Assembly (NCBI GenBank): GCA_964530825.1
Contig: CAZHCA010000021.1
Coordinates: 1-64,000 of the forward strand
Origin: CAZHCA01 sp964530825
Lineage (GTDB): Bacteria > Bacteroidota > Bacteroidia > Chitinophagales > Saprospiraceae
Direction: 5' to 3'
Length of the DNA stretch: 64,000 nucleotides
The position numbers and the translations under genes were made by a program. Shown piece by piece: positions 17,311 through 26,419 of this stretch. How positions within the stretch are numbered: the stretch's first letter is position 1; every line of letters begins with the position of its first letter. Under the pieces are notes generated by a model. It ran no database searches and was not told where the DNA came from. It saw only the letters and a program-made list of their open reading frames with translations.

Positions 17311-18177
17311 ATGGATGCCCTGTACATCATTCTTACCGCCAGCCTATTTTCTATATCCTGCGGATTACTGGGCTGCTTCCTTATTCTTCGCAAGATGGCT
17401 ATGGTAGGCGATGCCATTTCCCACGCTGTCCTGCCGGGTATCGTTATAGCATTTCTATTGACAGGCACCCGCGATTCTTTTGAAATGATCGTCGGCGCAG
17501 CGCTTTTTGGTTTACTCACGACTTTTTTGATCGAATTTTTTAATAAAAAAGCTAGACTGCAAACGGATGCAGCCATCGGCGTAACCTTTACCTGGTTATT
17601 TGCGCTGGGAATCATTCTCATCTCCGTTTACGCCGGGCAGGTGGATCTCGATCAGGACTGCGTACTATACGGCGAGATTGCGTACGTACCAATCGACCCC
17701 TGGATTACCAAAGCAGGGGTCGTCATGGGGCCGCGAGCGCTCTACATTGCTGGGGCTGTTCTGGTAATGAACCTACTGTTCATCGGCATTGGATTCAAAC
17801 AGCTCTATCTGACCACTTTCGATCCCGAATTCGCAGCCACGATCGGTATTTCCATAGCCCTCTGGAACTACCTGCTCATGGGGGCCGTCAGCGTTACCAC
17901 TGTAGCTGCTTTTGATTCAGTGGGCGCCATCCTGGTGGTGGCTTTGCTGGTTGCCCCGCCAGCTACAGCCTATCTTTTGACCGACCGTTTTCTGGCCATG
18001 CTCTTTTTTACAGCCGCTATATCCGTAATCAATAGTGTACTAGGGTATTACCTGGCGGTCGTCCTGGATGGTTCTATTGCCGGAGCTATTGTATCAGTGG
18101 CAGGCGTTTTATTTGCAGTTGCATTTTTATACAAACTGCAAAAAGGAAAGCCGGAAGCTCTTAAACATCTTGGGTAA
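17311..18177 (+). CDS. Metal ABC transporter permease, second subunit
   Basis: 288 residues, ABC-3 family, about eight TM helices. Family landmarks are MAMVGDAISHAVLPGIVIAF, DAAIGVTFTWLFALGIIL, TTFDPEFAATIGIS and AILVVALLVAPPATAYLL. It starts 2 bp after the fused permease and likely pairs with it as a heterodimer, as in MntC/MntD or TroC/TroD. It ends the metal operon; the next gene starts 65 bp later. Confidence 0.95.
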   Translation: MDALYIILTASLFSISCGLLGCFLILRKMAMVGDAISHAVLPGIVIAFLLTGTRDSFEMIVGAALFGLLTTFLIEFFNKKARLQTDAAIGVTFTWLFALGIILISVYAGQVDLDQDCVLYGEIAYVPIDPWITKAGVVMGPRALYIAGAVLVMNLLFIGIGFKQLYLTTFDPEFAATIGISIALWNYLLMGAVSVTTVAAFDSVGAILVVALLVAPPATAYLLTDRFLAMLFFTAAISVINSVLGYYLAVVLDGSIAGAIVSVAGVLFAVAFLYKLQKGKPEALKHLG

Positions 18178-18242
18178 ATTGCTTGACTTTTAAAGGCATA
18201 GCTCCGATTTCGAGCCGCATCACTCTCAATACTTCTATTTTT

Positions 18243-19076
18243 ATGGTAGCTCGCGAATCCTTCAACGTTGATGACCATAACATTTCAGCGCTGAGCGCCG
18301 GCAACCCGAGTCATCCGGTTGCACTTTTTCTGCACGGTATTCCAGCCGCTGCTGAGCTTTGGCGAGATATTTTACCGGCTGTTGCCGATCGCGGTTGGTA
18401 TTGCCTGGCGCCGGATTGTCCGGGGTACGGCTACACTGTAGTGGGTCGCTCCGGCGGTTACTCCATTTCCGACACAGCCGACCTCCTTATCCGCTGGATC
18501 GGGCGAAATAACTGGAGAGATATATGGCTGATCGGTCACGATATTGGCGGCGGCATCGCCCAACTCCTGATGACACGCGCCGGTGACCGCTTCCAGAAGG
18601 TCACCCTCTCCAACTGCGCCACCGCCGATACCTGGCCGGTGCCAATTATCAATGCTTTGATTTTCACTGCTCGGATGGGCTTGTTTCCGCTGGCTGCCCG
18701 CCTGGGATTGGCGCAAGCCATAGGCACCAGCAGCCTAAAAAGCGCTTTCGGCCATCCCCGTCAATTGACAAAGGATATGAAGGAAAGGATTTTTTTCGAT
18801 CGCAAAATGCAGGAGCCCGCAGGAAGAAATCAATTTGCAGCGATGCTCAAAGCGCTAGGCAACCAGGCCACCGTAGATAATATGCAGGCCCTAAAAAATG
18901 CCTCTATGCCCGTGCACTTGGTCTGGGGAATGAAGGATCCAAACCAGCCGTGGCATAAGACCGGGATCATTCTTGAGCAGGTGCTCTCGAACCTGCGCGT
19001 CACCCAATTACCCAAAGCCGGACACTTTCTTCAACTTGATCAGCCCAACCAATACCTCGAAGCATTGTTGGGTTAA
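18243..19076 (+). CDS. Alpha/beta hydrolase, epoxide hydrolase / dehalogenase-like
   Basis: 277 residues from the ATG at 18243 (MVARESF). The nucleophile elbow reads LIGHDIGGGIAQ, with Asp near residue 99, rather than the usual Ser; this is the epoxide hydrolase and haloalkane dehalogenase pattern. The oxyanion region is LFLHGIPAAAELW and the catalytic His lies in LPKAGHFLQLDQP. An acid in VWGMKDPNQPW fits the third position. Cytosolic, substrate unknown. It follows the metal operon at 65 bp and may be read through. Confidence 0.85.
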   Translation: MVARESFNVDDHNISALSAGNPSHPVALFLHGIPAAAELWRDILPAVADRGWYCLAPDCPGYGYTVVGRSGGYSISDTADLLIRWIGRNNWRDIWLIGHDIGGGIAQLLMTRAGDRFQKVTLSNCATADTWPVPIINALIFTARMGLFPLAARLGLAQAIGTSSLKSAFGHPRQLTKDMKERIFFDRKMQEPAGRNQFAAMLKALGNQATVDNMQALKNASMPVHLVWGMKDPNQPWHKTGIILEQVLSNLRVTQLPKAGHFLQLDQPNQYLEALLG

Positions 19077-19107
19077 TGGAAAATTGTTTAATCCAATCTC
19101 GATTCAA

Positions 19108-19749
19108 ATGGAGCAAAAATTTTCTCACCCTGGCGAGCATCCCCGCGCAAATTTCGAAGCTAACTCCTTCTGGGACCAGCGCTACGCCGCCGAAGGATAT
19201 ATCTACGGTACCCAACCCAATGTATTTTTCCAATCCGTAATGAAAGAACTACAGCCTGGCAAATTACTTTTGCCTGCCGAGGGTGAAGGCCGTAACGCCG
19301 TGTACGCCGCGCAGCAAGGCTGGATGGTACATGCTTTTGACTTCAGCAACCGCGCCCGGGATAAAGCTCTGACATTGGCCAAAAAGAAAACAGTAGACAT
19401 CCGGTATGACCTTGCCAAAGTCGAAAATTTTGAATCCGGTGAACGATTCGACCTGATCGCCATGATCTTCCTGCACCTAGGACCCGAAGGGCGAGCAGAA
19501 ATATTTCAGCGTTACGCCCGCATGCTGCGCCCGGGCGGTCAGCTGATCGGAGAGTTCTTCAACACCCAGCAGTTGGGTAACACTTCAGGCGGACCCAAAA
19601 AAGCCGAATGGCTGATCGACCGCGATGAACTAGCCGCAACTTTCAACAATTTTACGATAATTTACCTAAACGAGGTAGAAGTACACTTGGATGAAGGTCC
19701 CTATCATGCTGGCAAGGCCAATACCACCCGGGTGATCGTTCAGCAATAA
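19108..19749 (+). CDS. SAM-dependent methyltransferase
   Basis: 213 residues from the ATG at 19108 (MEQKFSHPGEHP); upstream extension reads the previous gene out of frame. SANSFWDQRYAAEG-like opening (NSFWDQRYAAEGYIYGTQP), motif I LLPAEGEGRNAVYAA, motif II acid in VHAFDFSN, FDLIAMIFLHL and MLRPGGQLIGEFF. Motif I is of the tellurite/thiopurine-methyltransferase-like class (E-G-R-N). Substrate unknown; a role in detoxifying small thiols or metalloids is possible but not shown. Confidence 0.85.
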   Translation: MEQKFSHPGEHPRANFEANSFWDQRYAAEGYIYGTQPNVFFQSVMKELQPGKLLLPAEGEGRNAVYAAQQGWMVHAFDFSNRARDKALTLAKKKTVDIRYDLAKVENFESGERFDLIAMIFLHLGPEGRAEIFQRYARMLRPGGQLIGEFFNTQQLGNTSGGPKKAEWLIDRDELAATFNNFTIIYLNEVEVHLDEGPYHAGKANTTRVIVQQ

Positions 19750-19841
19750 TGGACTAATTTTCCCACGCTCCCTCTTGGAATATTTAAAATCCTTTTCTAG
19801 CTTTACCTTAGATTTTGTCTAAATAAAAATTAATCGTTCTA

Positions 19842-20750
19842 ATGACCCGATTTCTTCTGTTTTGCCTTGTGCTCGTCACTAGCATGCTGGATGCTCAATC
19901 GCCGGCAGAGATTGCTGCCATCAAAGGTTTTTGCGGCTGCTTTGAAGTCGACTTTCGCTACAAAGAGACCTTTGCAACCGATGATAATTACGAATTTCAC
20001 GATCCCTATCAAGCCAGCGCCTTAGAGCTGGTCGTTGCCGAGGAAGAAACAGCCGACAAGCTGGTTTTACAGCATATCTTGATCATTAACGATACTATGT
20101 TCATCAAACACTGGCGTGAGGATTGGGAGTACGAACCCGATCAGGCCTTCACCTTTCTGGGCAACAATACCTGGGAGGCCATGGCGATCGAGGGTACGAC
20201 CGGACAATGGTCGCAAGAGGTGTACGGTACGGACGATACCCCCCGGTATTCCGGCGCGGCGACTTGGTTTTTAGCCGACGGCAAACAGGTGTGGGAAAAC
20301 ACGGCCGACTGTCCGCTACCCCGCCGCGAATACACCAAGCGCGATGACTACCATCTCATGCGTCGTACGAACCGCTTGATTGTGGAGGACTGGGGATGGA
20401 TCCACGAACAAGACAATGAGAAAGTGATATTGACTGAAAAAGGCGAAAAAGTATTGGTCGAAGAAAAAGGTCGCAACACTTACCGCCGCACCGAAATGGA
20501 GCGCTGCCAAGCTGCAGCCGATTGGTGGGCTACCAAGGGGGGTTTTTGGCAAGAAGTGCGCTACGAATGGAACCAGTACTTGGCCCAACCTCGCCGGTAT
20601 ACGGTGCATAAAAAGCAAGGCGAAGATTTTCTGCCTTACGAATTGCACGACCTCGAAGAACAAACTTTCTCTAGCCCAGCTGCCACCCGGGCCGCCATCC
20701 AAAAGACACTGGCTAAATATCGTCAAGAGGTAAAGGGCGTCCAGCCTTAA
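19842..20750 (+). CDS. Secreted DUF6607-family protein
   Basis: 302 residues. Signal peptide ending SMLDAQ, then GFCGCFEVDFRYKETF, YEFHDPYQASALELV, IKHWREDWEYEP, GQWSQEVYGTDDTPRYSG, NTADCPLPRREYTKRDDYHL and MRRTNRLIVEDWGWIHEQDN. This matches, from memory, a Bacteroidota family of unknown function (DUF6607). Location is probably periplasmic. Standing alone before a set of inverted repeats, it shows no operon partner. Confidence 0.75.
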   Translation: MTRFLLFCLVLVTSMLDAQSPAEIAAIKGFCGCFEVDFRYKETFATDDNYEFHDPYQASALELVVAEEETADKLVLQHILIINDTMFIKHWREDWEYEPDQAFTFLGNNTWEAMAIEGTTGQWSQEVYGTDDTPRYSGAATWFLADGKQVWENTADCPLPRREYTKRDDYHLMRRTNRLIVEDWGWIHEQDNEKVILTEKGEKVLVEEKGRNTYRRTEMERCQAAADWWATKGGFWQEVRYEWNQYLAQPRRYTVHKKQGEDFLPYELHDLEEQTFSSPAATRAAIQKTLAKYRQEVKGVQP

Positions 20751-20775
20751 ACTTTAAAAATCAACATGATTCCCG

Positions 20776-20814
20776 CTGACCATTATCAAATTATGATGAG
20801 GAATAAATGGTCAG
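20776..20814. repeat. Inverted repeat, 9-bp arms
   Basis: CTGACCATT (20776-20784) and AATGGTCAG (20806-20814) are perfect reverse complements around a 21-nt loop, just after the DUF6607 stop. It is the first of three inverted repeats before icd. Confidence 0.6.
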
Positions 20815-20822
20815 GCAATAGT

Positions 20823-20850
20823 ACCGGTCCTTCTTCGGACCGGTTTTTTA
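20823..20850 (+). terminator. Intrinsic terminator after DUF6607 gene
   Basis: ACCGGTCC (20823-20830), 6-nt loop, GGACCGGT (20837-20844), then TTTTTTA. A strong rho-independent terminator. Confidence 0.9.
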
Positions 20851-20906
20851 TTTTTCAACCTGCCGCCATGTCTAGGAGACAGATGCATAATTTCTAGAAA
20901 AAAACC

Positions 20907-20973
20907 GATTAGCAGCAAAAAAAAACTGCTGTTAGCGCTGAAGCGCTAACAGCAGTTTTTTTTGCTGCTAATC
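20907..20973. repeat. Very long near-perfect inverted repeat (~32-bp arms)
   Basis: The left arm 20907-20939 and right arm 20942-20973 are reverse complements except for one A in a homopolymer (nine A against eight T), with only GA between. Arms run GATTAGCAGC, poly-A, CTGCTGTTAGCGCT. It can extrude as a cruciform or fold as a 32-bp RNA hairpin. It lies between a terminator and the icd promoter. Confidence 0.9.
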
Positions 20974-21091
20974 ATCTAATTAATCGAAAAAATACAGCTC
21001 AGGTGCCAACGCTTACCTTTGGCACTATGTCCGGAAAATGACTTTTTAGGCCCAATTTTTTGACATTCTGCAAACTTAATCTCAGGGATGC

Positions 21092-21123
21092 TTGTTTTTG
21101 TGATAGTTTTACTATTACCTTTG
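21092..21123 (+). promoter_or_regulatory. Promoter of isocitrate dehydrogenase
   Basis: TACCTTTG at 21116-21123 is an exact TAnnTTTG -7 element; TTG at 21092-21094 lies 21 bp upstream. The predicted start gives a 5' UTR of about 50 nt. Confidence 0.6.
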
Positions 21124-21179
21124 GTAGCTGAATAACCATTGGACTCAGTCCTAACCGCATAACCAAACAGTCAAAAAAC

Positions 21180-22718
21180 ATGTCCTTAACCACTTCCAAC
21201 CAGCCCCGCCCGGGGGCCGAATCGGTAACACCGCTACATCCACCGCGCGTCACCATTGCTCACGGCGACGGTATCGGGCGCGAAATTATGGAATCCACAT
21301 TGGCCATTCTCAATGCTGCCGCTGCTGAATTAACGTACGACGAGATCGAGATCGGCGAGCAAGTGTACCTTAAGGGGTACACTTCCGGCATCAGCCCGGA
21401 AGCGTGGGAGACCCTGCGTAACAATCGGGCTTTCCTGAAGGGGCCCATCACGACTCCGCAGGGCGGCGGGTATAAAAGCCTCAACGTCACCATCCGCAAA
21501 ACGCTTGGCCTCTATGCTAATGTGCGCCCTTGCCGGGCATATACCCCTTTTGTCGACTGCCACTTCCCGACTATGGATCTGGTAGTCGTACGCGAAAATG
21601 AGGAAGACCTCTACGCTGGCATCGAACACCAACAAACGCCGGAAGTCGTACAGTGCCTCAAGCTAGTCTCCCGGCCGGGTTGCGAGCGAGTCATCCGCTA
21701 CGCCTTTGAATACGCCCGCGCTTATAAGCGCAAGAAGGTAACCTGCATGACCAAGGACAACATCATGAAGCACACCGACGGATTATTCCATGAGGTGTTC
21801 GACGAAGTAGCTAAAGAATACCCCGAAATCGAAGCGGAACACTACATTATCGATATTGGTTCTGCACTACTAGCTGCCCGTCCCGATAAATTCGATGTCA
21901 TTGTCACATTGAACCTATACGGCGATATCATTTCCGATATCACAGCCCAGGTCGCAGGCTCGGTAGGGCTGGGGGGCTCAGCCAATATTGGAAACAAGGT
22001 ATCGATGTTCGAAGCTATTCATGGCTCCGCGCCTGACATCGCCGGTAAAGGAATCGCCAATCCCTCGGGGCTTATCCACGCAGCGTGCATGATGCTGACC
22101 CACCTGGGACAGCCCAAAACAGCAGAGCGCATCCTGAACGCCTTACTTAAAACCCTGGAAGACGGCATTCACACCGCCGACCTCCATAACGAAACCTACA
22201 CGCGCCAGCGTGTGGGGACGCAGGAGTTTACCCAGGCAGTCATTGACCGGCTGGGACAAAAGCCTAAAATGCTGAATCCCGCCACATTTGGTGACCGCAA
22301 CCGCCCCATTGAAATTGCCGTACCGGAGCGCCCCCTGCCGAAAAAAGAACTAGTAGGGACAGATGTGTTTATCGATTGGAGTGCCAATGACCGCAACCCC
22401 GATGTATTGGGCCGAGCCTTGGAAGAATTAGCCGGCGAGCACTTACAGCTTAAAATGATTACCAACCGGGGGGTAAAGGTTTATCCGAATGGATTTCCGG
22501 AAACGTTTTGTACCGACCACTGGCGTTGCCGATTCGTCTCTAAGGCCTCTTTACTGCAACCAAAAGCTGAGGGCATGCGCGATAGTGTCGCCATCCCGTA
22601 CGATACCATAACTGCACTGCTAAACCGGCTGGATAAGGCAGGGCTGCACTTTATCAAGATTGAGAACTTATACGAAATGAACGGCAAGCGGTCTTACTCC
22701 CTTGGTCAGGGTGAGTAA
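21180..22718 (+). CDS. icd: NADP-type isocitrate dehydrogenase, Thermus-like long form
   Basis: 512 residues. The beta-decarboxylating dehydrogenase core runs to about residue 370: ITIAHGDGIG-like VTIAHGDGIGREIME, the substrate-binding serine region SLNVTIRKTLGLYANVRP, VVVRENEEDLYAGIEH, CMTKDNIMKHTDGLFHEVF, DVIVTLNLYGDIISDITA and EAIHGSAPDIAGKGIANP. A C-terminal extension of ~140 residues (from VFIDWSANDRNP to IKIENLYEMNGKRSYSLGQ) is the hallmark of the Thermus-type enzyme. It converts isocitrate to 2-oxoglutarate and CO2 in the TCA cycle. Monocistronic with its own promoter and terminator. Confidence 0.95.
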   Translation: MSLTTSNQPRPGAESVTPLHPPRVTIAHGDGIGREIMESTLAILNAAAAELTYDEIEIGEQVYLKGYTSGISPEAWETLRNNRAFLKGPITTPQGGGYKSLNVTIRKTLGLYANVRPCRAYTPFVDCHFPTMDLVVVRENEEDLYAGIEHQQTPEVVQCLKLVSRPGCERVIRYAFEYARAYKRKKVTCMTKDNIMKHTDGLFHEVFDEVAKEYPEIEAEHYIIDIGSALLAARPDKFDVIVTLNLYGDIISDITAQVAGSVGLGGSANIGNKVSMFEAIHGSAPDIAGKGIANPSGLIHAACMMLTHLGQPKTAERILNALLKTLEDGIHTADLHNETYTRQRVGTQEFTQAVIDRLGQKPKMLNPATFGDRNRPIEIAVPERPLPKKELVGTDVFIDWSANDRNPDVLGRALEELAGEHLQLKMITNRGVKVYPNGFPETFCTDHWRCRFVSKASLLQPKAEGMRDSVAIPYDTITALLNRLDKAGLHFIKIENLYEMNGKRSYSLGQGE

Positions 22719-22767
22719 CCGCATAAGAAGAATGATAGTTTAGAATCGTCTCAACAGTAGGTATGGT

Positions 22768-22806
22768 TGGCTTCCTGGCGGCGTAGGCCGCCGGGAGCCA
22801 CTTTTT
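22768..22806 (+). terminator. Intrinsic terminator after icd
   Basis: TGGCTTCCTGGCGGC, loop GTAG, GCCGCCGGGAGCCA (22768-22800), then CTTTTTT. Stem of ~14 bp with one mismatch or bulge. Confidence 0.85.
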
Positions 22807-22819
22807 TCCCGACAACCGC

Positions 22820-23008
22820 ATGAACTATAAACGAATAGCTATCGTCATTTCTTTGCTACTGATTGTAGCAGGGAGCGCAATGCGATTTTTCGAAACGGTT
22901 TTTCCGCATATTGCCAACCGGCTATTGCTTTTTGGCGCTATCGGAACGATTGTAACCATTCTGATTCATACAGCGCCCAAACGGCGTAACTCAGAAGATG
23001 CTGAGTAA
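22820..23008 (+). CDS. Small two-TM membrane protein
   Basis: 62 residues. Two hydrophobic helices (IVISLLLIVAGSAMRFF and LLLFGAIGTIVTILIHT) with a basic/acidic tail KRRNSEDAE. It has a plausible ATG and is followed by a terminator, which supports a real gene. It resembles gliding-motility or cytochrome-associated small proteins only in size; no family is recognised. Confidence 0.6.
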   Translation: MNYKRIAIVISLLLIVAGSAMRFFETVFPHIANRLLLFGAIGTIVTILIHTAPKRRNSEDAE

Positions 23009-23070
23009 TAACATCTGCATTGGTTCATATGTCAAGCATACTGGGTGTTAACCTATTCTGTTGGAATTTT

Positions 23071-23100
23071 GGCCCCGATCCACTCGATCGGGGCTTTTTT
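23071..23100 (+). terminator. Intrinsic terminator
   Basis: CCCCGATC (23073-23080), 5-nt loop, GATCGGGG (23086-23093), C and TTTTTT. Ends the small membrane-protein transcript. Confidence 0.9.
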
Positions 23101-23159
23101 GTTGAACATCGGACTCGGAAAAGGCGTACAGAAGAAAATGACGCTAAAATTCCACTATT

Positions 23160-23996
23160 ATGCCTTTCATAACCATTGACGAAACCCAAAGCCAAGAAAA
23201 TCTCCAACTTTTTTTCCAGGATTACGGCCAAGCCGACGGCCAACCGGTAATCCTCATTCACGGATGGCCGCTCAGCCACCGCGCCTGGGAACCCCAAATG
23301 CAAACACTGGCCGACGCCGGGTACCGCGTTATTGCCTATGACCGTCGCGGATTTGGTGTTTCCACCCTACCTTACCACAACTTCGATTATTCGACCCTGG
23401 CTAAAGACCTTCGTACCCTCCTGGTCGAACTCGATCTGCAAAAAGCCATCTTGGTCGGGTTTTCCATGGGCGGAGGCGAAGTCGTGCGCTATTTTACAGC
23501 ATACGGTAGCGACCGCATCGCGAAAGCAGCACTGGTCTCGTCGATCGTTCCGCTGGTCGCCCAAAAAGAAGATAACCCCGACGGTGTTCCGCAGGAAGAT
23601 CTCGACGATATCCTGCAGGCCGTAAAAACCAACCGGTTAGCTTTTTTGCGCGGATTTATCAAAAACTATTTTAATGCCGAAGCTACCAAAACGCCGGAAG
23701 CCGAACTGGAATACGCCTGGAACCTGGGCGCTTTTGCCTCGCCCCGCGCTACGGTCGAGTGCGCCAAAACATGGGCTAGCGCCGACTTTCGCTCCGAATG
23801 TGCCAACGTCGACGTGCCGACGCTGATCGTACACGGTGATGCGGACGGGATTGTGCCAATCGCTACCGCCGGTAATCAGGCCGCTAAATTAATCCCCGAC
23901 AGTCAGTACCATATCGTGAAAAATGGCCCCCACGGCTTGAATTTGACCCACCGCGAAGAATTGAATACGGCCCTGGTTGAGTTTTTTATGGATTAG
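23160..23996 (+). CDS. Alpha/beta hydrolase, non-heme chloroperoxidase-like
   Basis: 278 residues. The elbow is VGFSMGGGEVVRYF with Ser near 102; oxyanion segment ILIHGWPLSHRAWEPQ; YDRRGFGVST; catalytic Asp in IVHGDADGIVPI; His in NGPHGLNLTH. This is the cofactor-free haloperoxidase/esterase subgroup, 275-280 residues as here. Members act as esterases or perhydrolases in practice; halogenation is not implied. Cytosolic and alone. Confidence 0.92.
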   Translation: MPFITIDETQSQENLQLFFQDYGQADGQPVILIHGWPLSHRAWEPQMQTLADAGYRVIAYDRRGFGVSTLPYHNFDYSTLAKDLRTLLVELDLQKAILVGFSMGGGEVVRYFTAYGSDRIAKAALVSSIVPLVAQKEDNPDGVPQEDLDDILQAVKTNRLAFLRGFIKNYFNAEATKTPEAELEYAWNLGAFASPRATVECAKTWASADFRSECANVDVPTLIVHGDADGIVPIATAGNQAAKLIPDSQYHIVKNGPHGLNLTHREELNTALVEFFMD

Positions 23997-24064
23997 AAAA
24001 CAATATCACGAAGTCAGCCAGGCTTTAAATTCAGGTGATCGATACAATGCTCTTGCATCGTGGC

Positions 24065-24430
24065 CTACGCTGCTTTCCGCGATCTGTGCACTTGATGTAC
24101 AGCAGGATAAGCAGTGGTGATCCAGCGGTATATATTTCTTCCACGCTCCATGAAATTGTTGTAATACCAGGTTTCCCGAACGCTGGCAAATGGCTTGTGG
24201 TAGGCAATGCGCTTGACTAGGGCATCTTTGTCAGTACTCGGAAAAAAGTGCCACGACAAATCGCGTCGGGGAATACCGGTTCAATGGCTCATCAGATCCT
24301 TGATAACCACCTGGTTATTCAATTCATCATTGTAAAAAGACAGTCCGGGAATGTACTCCGCAGGAGAATCATCGAATGACGACTTTCCCTTCTCACGCAG
24401 GATACCCAATAACCCGCTGATAAAAGCCGC
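24065..24430 (-). pseudogene. Serine hydrolase (class C beta-lactamase family) remnant
   Basis: Reading the - strand in one frame from 24430 gives AAFISGLLGILREKGKSSFD, AEYIPGLSFYNDELNNQVVI, KDLMSH, an in-frame TGA (24281-24283), then TGIPRRDLSWHFFPSTDKDA and KPFASVRETWYYNNFM. This is the part of a serine hydrolase just after its SxxK box, up to the YxN motif (YNN). The SxxK box, the C-terminus and the stop-free frame are all lost. The family match is by memory of LMSHRTGLPRHD-type sequences. A non-functional relic. Confidence 0.8.
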
Positions 24431-24519
24431 TAAGGGTAGGATCAGTAACTAACAAAACAAGGATGAGCTAATTGAATTCATACGGAATGAATTTTTGTGT
24501 TTTCGCAATCATTGCCAAA

Positions 24520-24969
24520 TCAGCGCGTGATCTTCGAGATGGTCGTCCCCTTTTCCTCTAATTCGGTATCGCAAGCTTCCAGGGATTGGGTTACCGCCGA
24601 CCGCACCAACGCCTCGACCGGACCCCGTCGGTAGTCGGAAGTGGTTTGTACCGGGATATGCCGGATCCACTTGCCCGTGCCGGTAAGTAACTCGTGCGGA
24701 TCCTCCAAGATAGCTCCTTTATTGAAGCCCAGGTTGAGATGGTCGGTATAGATGGCAATATGGCAATAGGCATCCCCCAAACTTGGGGAGACGCTATACA
24801 CCGAACTCAAAGCGTGGGTGTGGTAGAGCAATTCATGACCTTGTGGATAAATATCCAGTAAAAAAGCGCGCAAATCAGTATACAACTCGATGAGTTGCCT
24901 GGACTTGAAGTCCAGGAAATACTGAAAATCGGGATGAATGGGCCGCATTCCACCGGTTTTGTGAAGCAA
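24520..24969 (-). CDS. DUF1801-like protein
   Basis: 149 residues, or 142 if Met8 (24948) is used. HPDFQYFLDFKSRQLIELYT, LYPQG-like IYPQGHELLYHTHALSSVYS, HIAIYTDHLNLGFNKGAIL, DPHELLTGTGKWIRHIPV and a C-terminal VEALVRSAVTQSLE follow the DUF1801/YdhG fold, a small alpha/beta domain of uncertain biochemical role. Cytosolic. It is 61 bp downstream of the secreted amylase gene on the same strand. Confidence 0.75.
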   Translation of the reverse strand: MLHKTGGMRPIHPDFQYFLDFKSRQLIELYTDLRAFLLDIYPQGHELLYHTHALSSVYSVSPSLGDAYCHIAIYTDHLNLGFNKGAILEDPHELLTGTGKWIRHIPVQTTSDYRRGPVEALVRSAVTQSLEACDTELEEKGTTISKITR

Positions 24970-25030
24970 TATCCTGGTAATTTACGGAAGATTAAGTTTA
25001 TAAAACAACTCTTAACCCGACACATTTCCT

Positions 25031-26419
25031 CTACCGCGGTGCCTGTTCCCACACCTGGTAACCCCAGGCCGAAAGGCTAACATCCAAATTTTCACGTATG
25101 GCAATATTTCCTCCGTTAAACAGCTGCTGGTATCTTCCCGGATAATCCTGCAGGTTAAGAACTACCTGTAAGGGCTGGTCGCTGAAATTGAAAACGGCCA
25201 GCACCCGGTGGTCTTCCTTTTCCCGGATAAAAGATACGACCTGTTGGGGCTTATCATTGTCGATACGCACCATCTCTCCGCCCCAGGCTCCATTCCACAG
25301 AGCCCGGTTGCGGTGTTTTAATTTAAAAAGGGTTCGGAATAGATCAGCGTGTGGATGGTACTCCCACTCAATCTGATCTTTTTCAAAAAAAGCAAGGCTG
25401 CGGTCCAGTCCGGCTTCTTGTCCGCTGTAGACTAGCGGCATGCCATTTACCGTTGCGCAGAGCACAATGGCGGCTTCGAGACCTTCACCAAAATTCTTCC
25501 GTGGTGTGCCCTCCCAGGAATTTTTATCGTGGTTATCGGTGAAGGTCATTCGGTAGCCATCACGCGGGAAGGTATTTACATCATGGGCTAGGTATTCGAT
25601 CAAGCCGCCCAGCGACTCGCCCTTGATGGTCACGGCGTGCAGCTCGTCCCACAGACTCCAGGCATAGGTCATATCGAAAGCCCGCCGGTGCAGATCACGT
25701 GACTCCCATTCCGCCAGCATAAAAACTGGTTTAATGGCATCGAGCTCACGGCGGGCATTTTCCCAAAAATCGATAGGCATAAAGCCGGCCACATCGCAAC
25801 GGTACCCGTCGATGTCGTATTCCCGAACCCAATACTTCAGGGCCTCGGTCATGTATTCGCGGATACCTTGCTGTCGGTAGTCGAAGTCGATAATATCCGT
25901 CCAGTCGTACCAAGGAGTGGGCTGGAAATCTCCACCCTTGGTCCGCGTATACCAGTCCGGGTGCTCGGTTACCAGAGCGTTATCCCAGGCCGAATGGTTG
26001 GCTACCCAATCCAAAATGACATACATCCCCATTGCATGTATGGAGTCGACCAGCGCTTGAAACTCCTCCGCCGTACCGAATTCGGGATTCACGCCGTAGT
26101 AGTCTTTCACAGCGTAATAACTACCAAGTGTCCCTTTGCGATTTTGCTCTCCGATTGGGTGGATGGGCATCAACCACAAGATGTCGATCCCCAACTCTTT
26201 CAGCCGGGGCAAGTGCCGGGAAAAAGCCATAAATGTACCTTCCGGCGTATATTGCCGGATATTCACTTCATAAATGGTAGCATTTTTGCTCCATTCGGGG
26301 TGCCGGAGCTCGACGTAGGTCTGGGGTTGATGATTAGTAGATTGAGCGGACATAAACTGCCAAGTACCCAATTGGATGAATAAAATAAACACTACCCACT
26401 GTAATAATTTTGCTCGCAT
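25031..26419 (-). CDS. Secreted alpha-amylase-family glycoside hydrolase (GH13)
   Basis: 462 residues from Met at 26419, which gives a signal peptide ending FMSAQ; the longer upstream reading lacks one. The GH13 barrel motifs are in order: region I VILDWVANHSAWD, region II DGYRCDVAGFMP (nucleophile Asp near 204), region III FMLAEWES (acid Glu near 233) and region IV FTDNHDKNSWEG. A small C-terminal beta domain (VLAVFNFSDQPLQVVLNLQD) follows. It probably hydrolyses alpha-glucans or maltodextrins in the periplasm or outside. No sus genes are adjacent. Confidence 0.93.
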   Translation of the reverse strand: MRAKLLQWVVFILFIQLGTWQFMSAQSTNHQPQTYVELRHPEWSKNATIYEVNIRQYTPEGTFMAFSRHLPRLKELGIDILWLMPIHPIGEQNRKGTLGSYYAVKDYYGVNPEFGTAEEFQALVDSIHAMGMYVILDWVANHSAWDNALVTEHPDWYTRTKGGDFQPTPWYDWTDIIDFDYRQQGIREYMTEALKYWVREYDIDGYRCDVAGFMPIDFWENARRELDAIKPVFMLAEWESRDLHRRAFDMTYAWSLWDELHAVTIKGESLGGLIEYLAHDVNTFPRDGYRMTFTDNHDKNSWEGTPRKNFGEGLEAAIVLCATVNGMPLVYSGQEAGLDRSLAFFEKDQIEWEYHPHADLFRTLFKLKHRNRALWNGAWGGEMVRIDNDKPQQVVSFIREKEDHRVLAVFNFSDQPLQVVLNLQDYPGRYQQLFNGGNIAIRENLDVSLSAWGYQVWEQAPR

